Program-made: the position numbers and the translations under genes
Source of the DNA: Cellvibrio sp. UBA7661
GTDB lineage: Bacteria > Pseudomonadota > Gammaproteobacteria > Pseudomonadales > Cellvibrionaceae
Assembly (NCBI GenBank): GCA_002483365.1
Contig: DLHT01000017.1
Coordinates: forward strand, 35,270-99,269
Length of the DNA: 64,000 nt
Reading direction: 5' to 3'
Shown here: positions 33,029-42,258 of the stretch, one piece after another
Position numbering within the stretch: position 1 is the first letter of the stretch
Layout of the letters: each line of letters starts with the position of its first letter
Notes under the pieces: generated by a model
Told to the model about the DNA's origin: nothing
Seen by the model: only the letters and a program-made list of their open reading frames with translations
The model's database searches: none

Positions 33029-35398
33029 CTAGGCCAGTTCGCTCAGTTTTTCTTCCAGCTTGGTGACACCTGCGCGGAAGGCTTCAATATTCGGGTCGTT
33101 TTCTGCTTCGGCTTTGGCCAGGCGCTCACGGGCTTTTTGCAACCGCCCTTGTAATGACTGGACTTGCTCAGCGCGTTTTTCTTCATCGCTCATGTTGGCC
33201 ATGGCTGCTGCTTTTGCTTTGGCCTTTTCAATCGCCGCTTGCGCTGCATTTTGCTCGGCGGTTTCTGCGGGCACAGTTGCAGCAGGTGGTTCGTCTTTCA
33301 GGCCTAGCGCAGTCAATTCCGCCAAGGCTTCAGCGACTTTCTGTTGGAGCTTATCCAGCCCTTGTTGCAGTGCATCGGCATTGGCGCTGCCTTCGGCTTT
33401 GGCCGCTGCGGTTTTTTCTTCCGCTTTGGCCAGTCGGGCGCGCAGCGATTCAAGGTTCGCACGCGCTTTCTCTTCCGGTGACATTGTCAATTTGGCTTGC
33501 GCGCGCGCGATAGCGGCTGCGACAGGATCATCGGCGGCAGGCGATGCAGGTGCAGCTGTCGATGCGCTTGGTGCGTCGGCACCCACCTGTGCTACCGGTG
33601 GGTTTACTCCCGCACTAAAATCCGCCAGCTTTTTCTCGGCCTCGGCTACTTTTAGCTCTGCTTGTTTGATGCGCGCCTGTTGTTTAACCAACTGTTCTTC
33701 GGTTATCGGCTTGTTGACATCTTTGGACACCAGGGGTTTTTGGGCAAATTCCAAGGCGTTTTGCGCGGCGGCAAGCATGCGCTCCAGCTTGGCTTTTTGC
33801 TCTTCTGGTGATGCTTGCACTGCGCCCGCCTTGGCAACTGCAGCGCTGATGACATCCCCCGAAGGGGCAGATTGAGGAGCCGATGTTGCAGTCTCTGCCG
33901 CTTTTTCCGCCAGTTTTTTCTTGGCTTCTTCGGCTGCCTTTTGGCGCGCCAAACGCTTGGCTTCTTTTTCAGCCTCTTCTTTGGCGATACGTGCCTGACG
34001 GAACTCAAAGCGTTGGCGTGAGCGGTCGGACTTTTCTTTTTCTATTTCATGTATACGGATGCTGCCTTTCGCAGCGCGATAGTACTGCACCAGCGGGATA
34101 GTACTGGGGCAAACGTAAGAACAAGCGCCGCATTCGATACAGTCAAATAAGTTATGCGATTCCAGCCGATCAAAATCTTCCGCTTGCGCGTACCAGAATA
34201 GCTGTTGTGGCAATAAGTTGACCGGGCAGGCTTCTGCACACAATCCACAACGGATACACGCCTGCGCTGGCTCGGGTGCGGGTAGCTCCTGCTTGCTGGG
34301 GGCGAGGATGCAGTTAGTGGTTTTGATCACCGGCGCATCCAGATCGAGCAGGGTAAAGCCCATCATCGGCCCGCCCATGATCACACGCGAGGCGCGGTTG
34401 GCATCAAAGCCGTGTTGCTCTAACAAATAGCGGATGGGAGTGCCGATTAAGGCATCGATATTGCGTTGGGTGTCCAGCGCTTCGCCCACCACGGTGGTAA
34501 TCCGTGAAACCAAAGGTTCACCAAAGCGCACAGCGCGCCAGGCGGCGACGGCGGTACCTACGTTGACGCAGATCACCCCTATATCAGCCGAGTGATGGCC
34601 ACTGGGAATCTCGCGCCCGGTCAGGATCTGGATGAGTTGTTTGGCTCCCCCGGAAGGGTATTTAGTGGGGAACACCACAACCTGGATATTGGCTGCTTCT
34701 GGATATTGGGCAAGAGCGCCAGCCACTGCCGCTTTTACCGCCGCAATCGCTTTGGGCTTGTTGTCTTCAATACCGATCAACAGGTTTTTAGGGTGATGGA
34801 GAATATGGCTAAGCAGCAGGGTGCCAGACACCAGCTCATTCGCACGGACTTGCATTAGCATATCGTCCGCGGTGATATAGGGCTCGCATTCGGCACCGTT
34901 GAGGATCAGGGTATCGATGACCTGCGTGGATTTGGGGGCGAGTTTGACCGCTGTTGGAAAGCCCGCTCCGCCCAGACCTGCTACACCAGCGGCGCGGATT
35001 TTATCGAGCAATTGCAAGCGATCCAGCTGCAGGTAATTATCGCATTCGGTCAGTTCAACCCACTCATCGAGGCCATCGGATTGAATTACTATCGATTCAC
35101 TGCTCATGCCTGAGGGATGGGCAATTGCACGGCTCTCAATGGCGATGACGGTGCCCGATGTCGAGGCGTGGGTGTTGGCACTGAAGGTGCCATCTGCTGC
35201 ACCGATCAGTTGCCCGGTAAGTACACGATCGCCCACTTGTACTACAGGTTGCGCCGGGGTGCCGATGTGTTGATTCAACGGAATGACCAATACCGGTGGA
35301 ATAGGCAATTGCCCCAGCGGCAGTTGCAGGGATTGCTCTTTATGCTCGGGGGGGTGGATACCGCCGGGAAGTTCCCAGACTTTGATCAAGCTTGTCAT
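33029..35398 (-). CDS. rsxC: Rnf electron transport complex subunit RsxC
   Basis: Peripheral subunit with NADH/FMN and iron-sulfur sites, 789 residues (E. coli 740). Order: N-terminal domain about 1-130; NuoF-like nucleotide-binding region with GLGGAGFPTAVKL near 143; an SLBB region; two [4Fe-4S] motifs, CIRCGLCAEACP near 382 and CIECGACSYVCP near 421; then a long Ala/Lys/Glu-rich helical tail from about 455. The tail contains imperfect repeats around LERMLAAAQ, LESLRARLAKAEEK and VQSLQGRLQKARERL, and probably forms coiled coils, as RsxC tails do in other Proteobacteria. Confidence 0.95.
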   Translation of the reverse strand: MTSLIKVWELPGGIHPPEHKEQSLQLPLGQLPIPPVLVIPLNQHIGTPAQPVVQVGDRVLTGQLIGAADGTFSANTHASTSGTVIAIESRAIAHPSGMSSESIVIQSDGLDEWVELTECDNYLQLDRLQLLDKIRAAGVAGLGGAGFPTAVKLAPKSTQVIDTLILNGAECEPYITADDMLMQVRANELVSGTLLLSHILHHPKNLLIGIEDNKPKAIAAVKAAVAGALAQYPEAANIQVVVFPTKYPSGGAKQLIQILTGREIPSGHHSADIGVICVNVGTAVAAWRAVRFGEPLVSRITTVVGEALDTQRNIDALIGTPIRYLLEQHGFDANRASRVIMGGPMMGFTLLDLDAPVIKTTNCILAPSKQELPAPEPAQACIRCGLCAEACPVNLLPQQLFWYAQAEDFDRLESHNLFDCIECGACSYVCPSTIPLVQYYRAAKGSIRIHEIEKEKSDRSRQRFEFRQARIAKEEAEKEAKRLARQKAAEEAKKKLAEKAAETATSAPQSAPSGDVISAAVAKAGAVQASPEEQKAKLERMLAAAQNALEFAQKPLVSKDVNKPITEEQLVKQQARIKQAELKVAEAEKKLADFSAGVNPPVAQVGADAPSASTAAPASPAADDPVAAAIARAQAKLTMSPEEKARANLESLRARLAKAEEKTAAAKAEGSANADALQQGLDKLQQKVAEALAELTALGLKDEPPAATVPAETAEQNAAQAAIEKAKAKAAAMANMSDEEKRAEQVQSLQGRLQKARERLAKAEAENDPNIEAFRAGVTKLEEKLSELA

Positions 35399-35442
35399 TT
35401 ATGCGAGTTTCTCGTCGTCGATACGGTAGTCATCAAGGCGTA

Positions 35443-36126
35443 TCAGGCTGCTTTTTCGCCGTTGGGTTCGCCATCGGAGCTCCCGTTGGCATGTGCAGCT
35501 CCGCGTCCACGGTCAGAGGCGATCAAATTGACTTCCTGGGCAACTACGTGGAACACCGGGGTCTGATTGGTGGCGGGTAATTCCCACTTCCAGGTTGTCA
35601 GATCAGTTTGTACGGGAATCATGTCGATACAGTCTACCGGGCATGGCTCAACGCACAGATCACAGCCGGTACATTCATCGGCGATGACGGTATGCATATG
35701 CTTGGCCGCACCGAGAATCGCATCCATCGGGCACGCCTGAATACACTTGGTGCAGCCGATGCATTCGTCTTCACGGATAAACGCAACACGTTTTACATCC
35801 AGATGCTCACCGTGCTCGGCATCGAGTGAAGGTGCTTCTACATCCAGCAAATCGGCAAGGGCATTGATGGTGGCTTGTCCGCCAGGAGGACATTTGTTGA
35901 TGGCTTCGCCGTTCGCAATCGCCTGGGCGTAAGGGCGGCAGCCGGGGTGGCCGCATTGACCGCATTGGGTTTGCGGTAACAACGCATCGATCTGTTCAAC
36001 AATCGGGTCGCCTTCAACTTTGAATTTGACGGCCGCGAAGCCCAGTACTGCACCAAACATGGCCGATAAGCCACCCAGTGCAATCAAGGCGCTGAGGATA
36101 GGATTCTGGAAAATAAATTCGATCAT
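35443..36126 (-). CDS. rsxB: Rnf electron transport complex subunit RsxB (ferredoxin)
   Basis: 227-residue iron-sulfur subunit with an N-terminal hydrophobic anchor (about 5-28), a cluster motif CGQCGHPGCRPYAQAI continuing to NKCPPGG (about 55-80), and two ferredoxin motifs, CIGCTKCIQACP and CTGCDLCVEPCP (about 122-165). E. coli RsxB has 192 residues; about 30 extra residues at the C-terminus (after VHVVAQEVN) are low-complexity and charged. It lies 20 bases after rsxA and 44 before rsxC. Confidence 0.96.
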   Translation of the reverse strand: MIEFIFQNPILSALIALGGLSAMFGAVLGFAAVKFKVEGDPIVEQIDALLPQTQCGQCGHPGCRPYAQAIANGEAINKCPPGGQATINALADLLDVEAPSLDAEHGEHLDVKRVAFIREDECIGCTKCIQACPMDAILGAAKHMHTVIADECTGCDLCVEPCPVDCIDMIPVQTDLTTWKWELPATNQTPVFHVVAQEVNLIASDRGRGAAHANGSSDGEPNGEKAA

Positions 36127-36146
36127 GTGAGTGCCAGGTGTAGGTG

Positions 36147-36737
36147 TTATTGCAGGCTGACCAGCCCGCCAAAGCCCATGAACGCCAGGGCCATCAGGCC
36201 TGCGGTAATCATGCCAATTGCAGCGCCTTTAAACGGCACAGGCACATCGGCAACCGCAAGGCGTTCGCGCATCGCCGAAAATAAAATCAATACCATGGCA
36301 AAACCCAGTGCGCCGCCGAAGCCGTACATGGTCGATTCAAAAAAGCTGTGCGCTTTTTGGGTGTTCAGCAAAGCAACGCCCAATACGGCGCAGTTCACGG
36401 TGATTAACGGCAAGAAAACGCCCAGTACGCGGTACAACAGTGGGCTGGTTTTTTCCATAAACATTTTGACGAATTGGACTACTGCCGCGATCACCAGAAT
36501 AAACGCGATGGTGCGCAAATATTGCAGTTCCAATGGTGCAAGCACCCAGGTATCAACCAGATAGGTGCAGATTGAGGCGAGCGTCATTACAAACGTTGTC
36601 GCGCCCGCCATACCAATGGCGCTCTCCAACTTGTTGGATACACCCATAAACGGACAAAGGCCGAGGAATTGTGCCAGCACAAAGTTATTCACCAACACGG
36701 TGCTGAGCAGAATAATGGCTAATTCGCTGAAACTCAT
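36147..36737 (-). CDS. rsxA: Rnf electron transport complex subunit RsxA
   Basis: First gene of the rsx operon. 196-residue integral membrane protein (E. coli 193) with six hydrophobic segments; NFVLAQFLGLCPFMGVS near 18-34 and LITVNCAVLGVALL near 113-126 are the conserved NqrE/RsxA segments whose cysteines hold a membrane iron site. The operon order A-B-C-D-G-E matches other gammaproteobacteria, except that nth does not follow. Confidence 0.96.
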   Translation of the reverse strand: MSFSELAIILLSTVLVNNFVLAQFLGLCPFMGVSNKLESAIGMAGATTFVMTLASICTYLVDTWVLAPLELQYLRTIAFILVIAAVVQFVKMFMEKTSPLLYRVLGVFLPLITVNCAVLGVALLNTQKAHSFFESTMYGFGGALGFAMVLILFSAMRERLAVADVPVPFKGAAIGMITAGLMALAFMGFGGLVSLQ

Positions 36738-36826
36738 GGTGATTGTCCGATAAAGGAAAACTGCTGGATAAAGGGGGGTAAAGTTGGGTGCGTATTATCG
36801 ACAAGCAGAGGGGGATTCTCAATAAA

Positions 36827-36853
36827 AATGACATAAAGCCTTATGGGCTTTAT
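36827..36853 (-). terminator. Probable terminator after metG
   Basis: ATAAAGCC (36833-36840), loop TTATG, GGCTTTAT (36846-36853). On the minus strand it is followed by GTCATTTTTATT, a T-rich stretch four bases from the stem. It lies between metG and rsxA. Confidence 0.6.
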
Positions 36854-36926
36854 CTATATCCTTATTCGATTCCCCCGATTTACGCTGCCCATGACCTCCA
36901 TAAATAAAAAGGTCATAGGCAGATGC

Positions 36927-38960
36927 TTACATAACGCGTTGACCCGGTTTGGCTCCGCTGTGGGGTTCCAGCAAATACAATTCATTACCGCCGGGGCCTG
37001 CAGCCAGTACCATGCCTTCACTCATGCCAAATTTCATTTTGCGCGGCTTGAGGTTGGCAACCACCACCGTCAGTTTTCCAACCAAATCTTCCGGTTTGTA
37101 AGCGCTCTTGATGCCTGAGAACACATTGCGTGTTTCACCACCAATATCCAAGGTCAGACGCAATAATTTATCGGAACCTTCCACATGCTCGGCATTGGCG
37201 ATCAGTGCGATGCGTAAATCTACTTTGGCGAAATCATCAAACTCGATTTCTGCTGCGATAGGTTCTGCTGCCGATGTTTGCGCAGGCGCTGCTGCAGTTT
37301 TGGTTGGAGCAGCGGCGGCCAATGCTTCTTTGCCTGCTTCAATCATCGCATCGACCTTGTCTTTTTCTACACGTGTCAGCAGCGGTTTGAACTCGTTAAT
37401 TTTCTCACCGGAGCGGAAGCTTACTGGTGCATTCCAGCTCAAGGTTTCCCCGAGGAATTGCTCTGCATCTTTGGTTAATGCGGGCAACACGGGCTTCAAA
37501 TACGTGAGCAACGCGCGGAACATGTTAATCCCGAGGGTGCAGACTGCTTGTGTCTGCGCTTCGGCTCCCGCTTGCTTGGCCAGCTTCCAGGGTTCTTGTG
37601 TCGCGATGTATTCGTTAGCCGCATCGGCCAGCGCCATAATTTCACGCATTGCTTTGCTGTAATCGCGGGATTCATAGTAATTGGCGATAGTTTCACCGGC
37701 ATCGACAAATTGTTGCCACAGTGTTTTATCGGCAATTTCATTTGCTAAAACACCGCCCGCATTGTGAATGAATTTCGCTGTGCGGCTGGCAATGTTAACC
37801 ACTTTGCCCACCAGATCTGAATTCACGCGCTGAATAAAATCTTCCAGATTTAAATCAATATCGTCCACGTTGCTGGTGAGTTTGGCTGCAAAGTAGTAAC
37901 GCAAATATTCCGGATTCAAATGGTCGAGATAAGTGCGCGCATTAATAAACGTACCGCGCGATTTACTCATCTTGGTGCCGTTCACGGTGAGGAATCCGTG
38001 TACGCAAACTTTGGTGGGCGTGCGCAAATTGGCCGAGTGCAACATCGCTGGCCAGAAAAGCGCATGGAAATTCACAATATCTTTGCCGATAAAGTGATAG
38101 ACCTCGGCGGTGGAATCCGGCTTCCAGTATTCCTGCCAGTCCTTGCCTTGTTTGTCCAAAAGATTTTTCAAGCTGGCGATATACCCGATAGGAGCATCCA
38201 ACCAGACGTAAAAATATTTGCCGGGCTCACCGGGAATTTCAAAACCGAAGTAGGGCGCATCGCGGGATATATCCCATTCCTGCAAACCAGCATCCAGCCA
38301 CTCGGCCATTTTGTTGGCCACTTCATCTTGCAGATGGCCAGCGCGGGTCCAGTGTTTCAGGAAATCGCTGAACACAGGTAAGGTGAAAAAAAAGTGTTCG
38401 GAATCTTTGGCAACCGGTGTTGCGCCGGAGATCGCCGATTTGGGGTTAATCAAATCCATCGGTGAATAGGTCGCACCGCACTTCTCGCAGTTATCGCCGT
38501 ATTGGTCTTCGGTTTTACATTTCGGGCAGGTGCCTTTGATGTAGCGGTCAGCGAGGAACAGTTGTTTTTCCGGGTCATAAGCCTGGGTGATCGCGCGGGT
38601 GGCGATGTGACCATTGGCCTTCAGGCGAGTGTAAATCAGGTTGGCCAGCTCGCGATTTTCCTCGGAATGGGTGGAGTGATAATTATCAAAACCAATGTTA
38701 AACGCAGCAAAATCTGCTTCATGTTCAGCTTTTACGTTGGCGATTTGTTGCTCTGCAGAATGACCGAGCTGCTCGGCTTTGAGCATGATTGCCGTGCCGT
38801 GGGCATCGTCTGCACACACATAGGTACAATCAACACCGCGCATTTTCTGGAAACGCACCCAAATGTCGGTCTGGATATACTCCACCAAATGGCCGAGGTG
38901 GATCGAGCCGTTGGCATAAGGCAGGGCGCTGGTAACGAGAATCTTGCGTGATTGGGTCAT
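36927..38960 (-). CDS. metG: Methionine--tRNA ligase MetG
   Basis: Charges tRNA-Met. 677 residues, identical in length to E. coli MetG. The class I HIGH motif is HLGH near 19 (YANGSIHLGH), the zinc knuckle CPKCKTEDQYGDNCEKC near 146-162, and the KMSKS loop is GTKMSKSRGTF near 330; the C-terminal tRNA-binding domain (about 575-677) starts IEFDDFAKVDLRIA. ATG 38960 gives MTQSRKILVTSALPY; an in-frame TTG at 38978 would add six residues. The mrp gene often found beside metG is absent. Confidence 0.97.
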   Translation of the reverse strand: MTQSRKILVTSALPYANGSIHLGHLVEYIQTDIWVRFQKMRGVDCTYVCADDAHGTAIMLKAEQLGHSAEQQIANVKAEHEADFAAFNIGFDNYHSTHSEENRELANLIYTRLKANGHIATRAITQAYDPEKQLFLADRYIKGTCPKCKTEDQYGDNCEKCGATYSPMDLINPKSAISGATPVAKDSEHFFFTLPVFSDFLKHWTRAGHLQDEVANKMAEWLDAGLQEWDISRDAPYFGFEIPGEPGKYFYVWLDAPIGYIASLKNLLDKQGKDWQEYWKPDSTAEVYHFIGKDIVNFHALFWPAMLHSANLRTPTKVCVHGFLTVNGTKMSKSRGTFINARTYLDHLNPEYLRYYFAAKLTSNVDDIDLNLEDFIQRVNSDLVGKVVNIASRTAKFIHNAGGVLANEIADKTLWQQFVDAGETIANYYESRDYSKAMREIMALADAANEYIATQEPWKLAKQAGAEAQTQAVCTLGINMFRALLTYLKPVLPALTKDAEQFLGETLSWNAPVSFRSGEKINEFKPLLTRVEKDKVDAMIEAGKEALAAAAPTKTAAAPAQTSAAEPIAAEIEFDDFAKVDLRIALIANAEHVEGSDKLLRLTLDIGGETRNVFSGIKSAYKPEDLVGKLTVVVANLKPRKMKFGMSEGMVLAAGPGGNELYLLEPHSGAKPGQRVM

Positions 38961-39209
38961 CGAAGTAAAACCTGTCAAATTCAGTTGGGCTGTGGCCGGA
39001 GCCGCGAAAAAAGGTGGCGAACTATAGCATTTTTCGCTGTGGCTTTCAGTCGCTTGGTGTGATTGGTTGTTTATTCGTTAACCTGCTGCTATTAATAGTG
39101 GGTCGCGTTTAGATGCGGCATTGGGTATCTAAACCATTGGCTGATGACCATCAGGCTATTTATTCACGGCTATTTGCCAGAGCAATACAATTAATAAAAG
39201 GATAAGGCT

Positions 39210-39596
39210 ATGGAAAACAACGAAGTACCAAAAGAAGCACCGCAAACCGAAACGCCCGGCACAGAGGTTGCCATCAGCGCATCACAAGACGCTAAAAATC
39301 TGGTGCTGCTGTTGTGGTTGGGTACATTATTTTTTGGATTTATTCCGGGTTTGTTGATGTATTTGTTGAAGAAAGATGATGCTTATGTGCTTGATCAAAG
39401 TAAGGAGTCCCTCAACTGGTCTATTACCGCGTTGATTGCGTATGTAGCGGGAATGATCCTGACGATTATTTTGGTGGGAGTATTAGTCATTGCCGCTGTG
39501 GGCATTTGCCATCTCGTGTTTTGCATCATGGGAATTATTGCTGCAACCAACGGCAAAACCTTCCGTGTTCCTTTTGCACTGCGTTTGATTAAATAA
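39210..39596 (+). CDS. DUF4870-type small membrane protein
   Basis: 128 residues: an acidic, Thr/Pro-rich N-terminus of about 28 residues, then three hydrophobic segments (about 32-53, 70-90, 92-112) with the DUF4870 pattern LLLWLGTLFFGFIPGLLMYLLKK and SLNWSITALI. Function unknown; a lone gene with an AAAAGGATAAGG Shine-Dalgarno and a following terminator. Confidence 0.85.
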   Translation: MENNEVPKEAPQTETPGTEVAISASQDAKNLVLLLWLGTLFFGFIPGLLMYLLKKDDAYVLDQSKESLNWSITALIAYVAGMILTIILVGVLVIAAVGICHLVFCIMGIIAATNGKTFRVPFALRLIK

Positions 39597-39614
39597 AGTG
39601 TTGAGAGTTTTCTG

Positions 39615-39642
39615 AAAAGGGCAGCGCGGCTGCCCTTTTTAT
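39615..39642. terminator. Bidirectional terminator between the DUF4870 gene and greB
   Basis: AAAAGGGCAGC (39615-39625), loop GCG, GCTGCCCTTTT (39629-39639) then T-rich. It can serve both convergent genes. Confidence 0.92.
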
Positions 39643-39669
39643 TGTTAACGCATTTTTTCCATGCAAATT

Positions 39670-40182
39670 TTAATCTTGATCATACGGCTTGTAATCAATC
39701 GCCGTAATGTAAAACAGTTCCTCTCCCTCTGGTTTTTTTAACACAATTTCATCATCCAGCCGTTTGCCAAGCATGGCTTTGGCGAGCGGTGAATCCATGC
39801 TGAGTTTTTGTTTTGTTACATCAAATTCATCGGGCCCGACAATCTGGTAGGTTTGTTCATTTCCGTCTTCATCTTCCAGTGTTACCCACGCGCCAAAAAA
39901 CACTTTGCTGCGATCATCCGGTAGCCTGTCAACGACGGTTAGCACTTCCATGCGTTTGGATAAAAAGCGTACCCGCGAATCAATTTCGCGCAGGCGGCGC
40001 TTACCATAAATGTAATCGCCATTTTCACTGCGGTCACCGTTTTTCGCAGCTTCGTGTACGACTTGCGTGACTTGCGGGCGTTCTATTTTCCATAATTGTG
40101 TGACTTCATCTTTCATGCGTTTGAATCCCGCAGCAGTGATGTAAGTAGAACCTTTGGGGGATGGTGGTCGCCAGCGTCCCAT
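39670..40182 (-). CDS. greB: Transcription elongation factor GreB
   Basis: 170 residues (E. coli 158). Stimulates cleavage of backtracked RNA by RNA polymerase. The N-terminal coiled coil has NGDRSENGDYIYGKRRLREIDSRVRFL with the acidic tip, and the C-terminal FKBP-like domain has VFFGAWVTLEDEDGNEQTYQIVG and SPLAKAMLGKRLDDEI. The Y-GKRRLREID spacing and acidic loop favour GreB over GreA. Its start overlaps the stop of the S9 peptidase gene by one base. Confidence 0.94.
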   Translation of the reverse strand: MGRWRPPSPKGSTYITAAGFKRMKDEVTQLWKIERPQVTQVVHEAAKNGDRSENGDYIYGKRRLREIDSRVRFLSKRMEVLTVVDRLPDDRSKVFFGAWVTLEDEDGNEQTYQIVGPDEFDVTKQKLSMDSPLAKAMLGKRLDDEIVLKKPEGEELFYITAIDYKPYDQD

Positions 40183-42053
40183 TATTTTTCTCCAAATACG
40201 TTTAAATAAAAGGCAAGCTCTGCTGTCAGTGCCTGTTGAATCGTCTGTGCCTGACGAAAGCCATGAGCTTCTTCTGGAAAGGTAATATATTCAGTATAAA
40301 TTCCTTTGGATTGTAGTGCGTTTACCATAGCTTCTGCTTGTGATGGCGGAACCACTTTATCTTGTAAACCTTGTAAAAAAATCACTGGGCAATTCAGTTT
40401 TTCAATGTGACGAATAGGTGAACGTTCACTATAGATAGGTTGTTCCTGTGGGTAAATCCCAACCAATGAATCCAGATAATGGGCTTCAAATCTATGCGTA
40501 TCTTTTGCCAGGGCTTCAAGATCGCCAATACCATAGAGGCTTGCACCTGCTTTAAACGTATCGCTAAAGGTCAGTGCTGCAAGCACGGTATAGCCGCCAG
40601 CACTGGAGCCGCGAATAGCGACTTTGTTTTTATCGATTTTATTTTGTGTAATTAAATAATCCACACCGCTACAGACATCAATGACATCGGTAATACCCCA
40701 ATTACGTTTTAAGCGATCGCGATACTGGCGGCCATAGCCCGTGCTGCCACGATAATTTACGTCCAGTACGGCAAAGCCACGGCTGGTCCAAAATTGGATT
40801 TTTAAATTCAAGCCGGTTTCTGTTGCGCCTGTGGGGCCGCCGTGGCACATCACCAGCAATGGTGGTGGCAGAGTGTGATCTTCTGTTACCTGCGGATTGG
40901 TCGGGGCATAGAAAAATGCCTGAGCTGTTTCGTTGTCGCGCGTGGGAAATTCTATTGCTTGTGCATGGGCGATATATTCAGCTGCTATCGCTGTTTCACT
41001 TTTACTAATGGCAGAAATAGTGTTGCTGTTGCAGCAGTAAAGTTGTGAACCTTGTGTTGCGCTGGATGCAAGAAAGTAAGCCTTGTTATCGCAGCAGTGA
41101 ATTGCCGTTATATCGCGAAACTCGGAATCAACTTTTGTGAACTGTTTGGTGAGCGTATCGATAATAGCTAAATACCAACAGCCCATTTGGTTGTAGCAGC
41201 AAAAAATCTCGCCGCTGTTTAAAAAACCATAAGTACTCATGCCAAACACCCATTGTGGCGTGGCGAACTCGGCAGTTAACGGATAAATAGATTCTGCACT
41301 GGCTCCATTCCAACGATAAATATTCCACCAGTTGCTGCGGTCTGACACAAAAAATAATTCGCCGGTTGGCGACCATTGTGGTTGAAAAATAGATTCGGTT
41401 TTACTTCCTGCAATAATCTGTTCTTGCACAATACTGCCATGTGCATCAAGTTGTGTCAGAACGCACTCAGTTCCATCCCACGGCATTTGTGGGTGGAACC
41501 AACGTAAATAACTCAGGGTGTTTCCATCCGGTGACACACGTGGATTGGAATAAAAATCTGCTCCTTGCGCGATTGTGTTAATCGCCAGAGATTGCAAATG
41601 TATGGCAACAATTTCTGCGCGTGGATGATGCGGGTTTTCTGTGTAATCTTCACGTACGGCCAGTAGTTTTTTGCGCTTGTGATCAAGGCAAAAATCGGCG
41701 TAGCGAAAGGCACCTTCAGGCGTGATGGGGCGCGATTGTTTTGTGTTTATATCGTATTGATAAAGACGTTGATCGCTGTCTTGCACATAAAAAATATCGG
41801 TTTCGGTGGCAAGATAAGAAGCCCCTCCATATTCCTGAGCCCTGGTGCGCACACTCAGCGGTGCAGCAAAAATATCCATGCGTGTGCCTTCGCTTTCACA
41901 CACCAGCGCGTTGCGCCCCTTTTCTTGCGGGCGTGTTTCCAGCCAATACAAGCGCTTGCCCACTGCTTGTGGATCGCTGATGCGAATTCCCTGTGCAGTG
42001 AGCAATTCAGGTGTGATGGGAGAAGGCCAGTGGCCGTATTGCTTTGTATTCAT
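40182..42053 (-). CDS. S9 family peptidase (prolyl oligopeptidase-type)
   Basis: 623 residues without a signal peptide. The N-terminal two thirds is a beta-propeller of WD40-like strands (for example FYSNPRVSPDGNTLSYLRW), and the C-terminal alpha/beta-hydrolase domain carries the serine nucleophile in RGSSAGGY (near 483), the oxyanion segment CHGGPTGATE, the Asp region LQGLQDKVVP and the His in FPEEAHGF. Likely a cytoplasmic dipeptidyl- or acylaminoacyl-peptidase. ATG 42053 is chosen; a reading from 42143 would translate half of a palindromic element. Coupled by one-base overlap to greB. Confidence 0.9.
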   Translation of the reverse strand: MNTKQYGHWPSPITPELLTAQGIRISDPQAVGKRLYWLETRPQEKGRNALVCESEGTRMDIFAAPLSVRTRAQEYGGASYLATETDIFYVQDSDQRLYQYDINTKQSRPITPEGAFRYADFCLDHKRKKLLAVREDYTENPHHPRAEIVAIHLQSLAINTIAQGADFYSNPRVSPDGNTLSYLRWFHPQMPWDGTECVLTQLDAHGSIVQEQIIAGSKTESIFQPQWSPTGELFFVSDRSNWWNIYRWNGASAESIYPLTAEFATPQWVFGMSTYGFLNSGEIFCCYNQMGCWYLAIIDTLTKQFTKVDSEFRDITAIHCCDNKAYFLASSATQGSQLYCCNSNTISAISKSETAIAAEYIAHAQAIEFPTRDNETAQAFFYAPTNPQVTEDHTLPPPLLVMCHGGPTGATETGLNLKIQFWTSRGFAVLDVNYRGSTGYGRQYRDRLKRNWGITDVIDVCSGVDYLITQNKIDKNKVAIRGSSAGGYTVLAALTFSDTFKAGASLYGIGDLEALAKDTHRFEAHYLDSLVGIYPQEQPIYSERSPIRHIEKLNCPVIFLQGLQDKVVPPSQAEAMVNALQSKGIYTEYITFPEEAHGFRQAQTIQQALTAELAFYLNVFGEK

Positions 42054-42085
42054 AACTGTTTGCTTGTTTGGATCGCTCAACTTGC

Positions 42086-42178
42086 GGAGGTATGAGTTCA
42101 CAAGACACGCCGTGAATACATCCATGTAGGCTCGAATCGGCATCCATGCCTCATACGGTCTTGTAAACCCATACCCCC
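42086..42178. repeat. 93-bp palindromic, cruciform-like element
   Basis: Outer 21-base arms at 42086-42106 and 42158-42178 are reverse complements with three mismatches, the inner part being ACAAGAC / GTCTTGT. Between them lie two small hairpins, TACAT-CC-ATGTA (42117-42128) and GGCAT-CC-ATGCC (42139-42150), both with ATCCATG. The layout is a four-way, cloverleaf-like fold of the kind seen for dispersed intergenic repeats. Only one copy was found in the window. Confidence 0.8.
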
Positions 42179-42258
42179 CACAGGCATCACTATGTAAGTT
42201 AGAAAGGAATTTTTGTTTTGTTTGTAAATCCGCATTAATCTACGCATTTAATCCCACA

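Noticed and set aside
33060..33875. A 271-codon open frame on the plus strand opposite rsxC
   Set aside because: It is antisense to the Ala/Lys-rich tail of RsxC; its Ala/Ser-rich translation follows from the codon bias of that tail and has no Shine-Dalgarno.
42054..42143. N-terminal extension of the S9 peptidase by 30 codons
   Set aside because: The extension is translation of half of the palindromic element; ATG 42053 gives a normal N-terminus.
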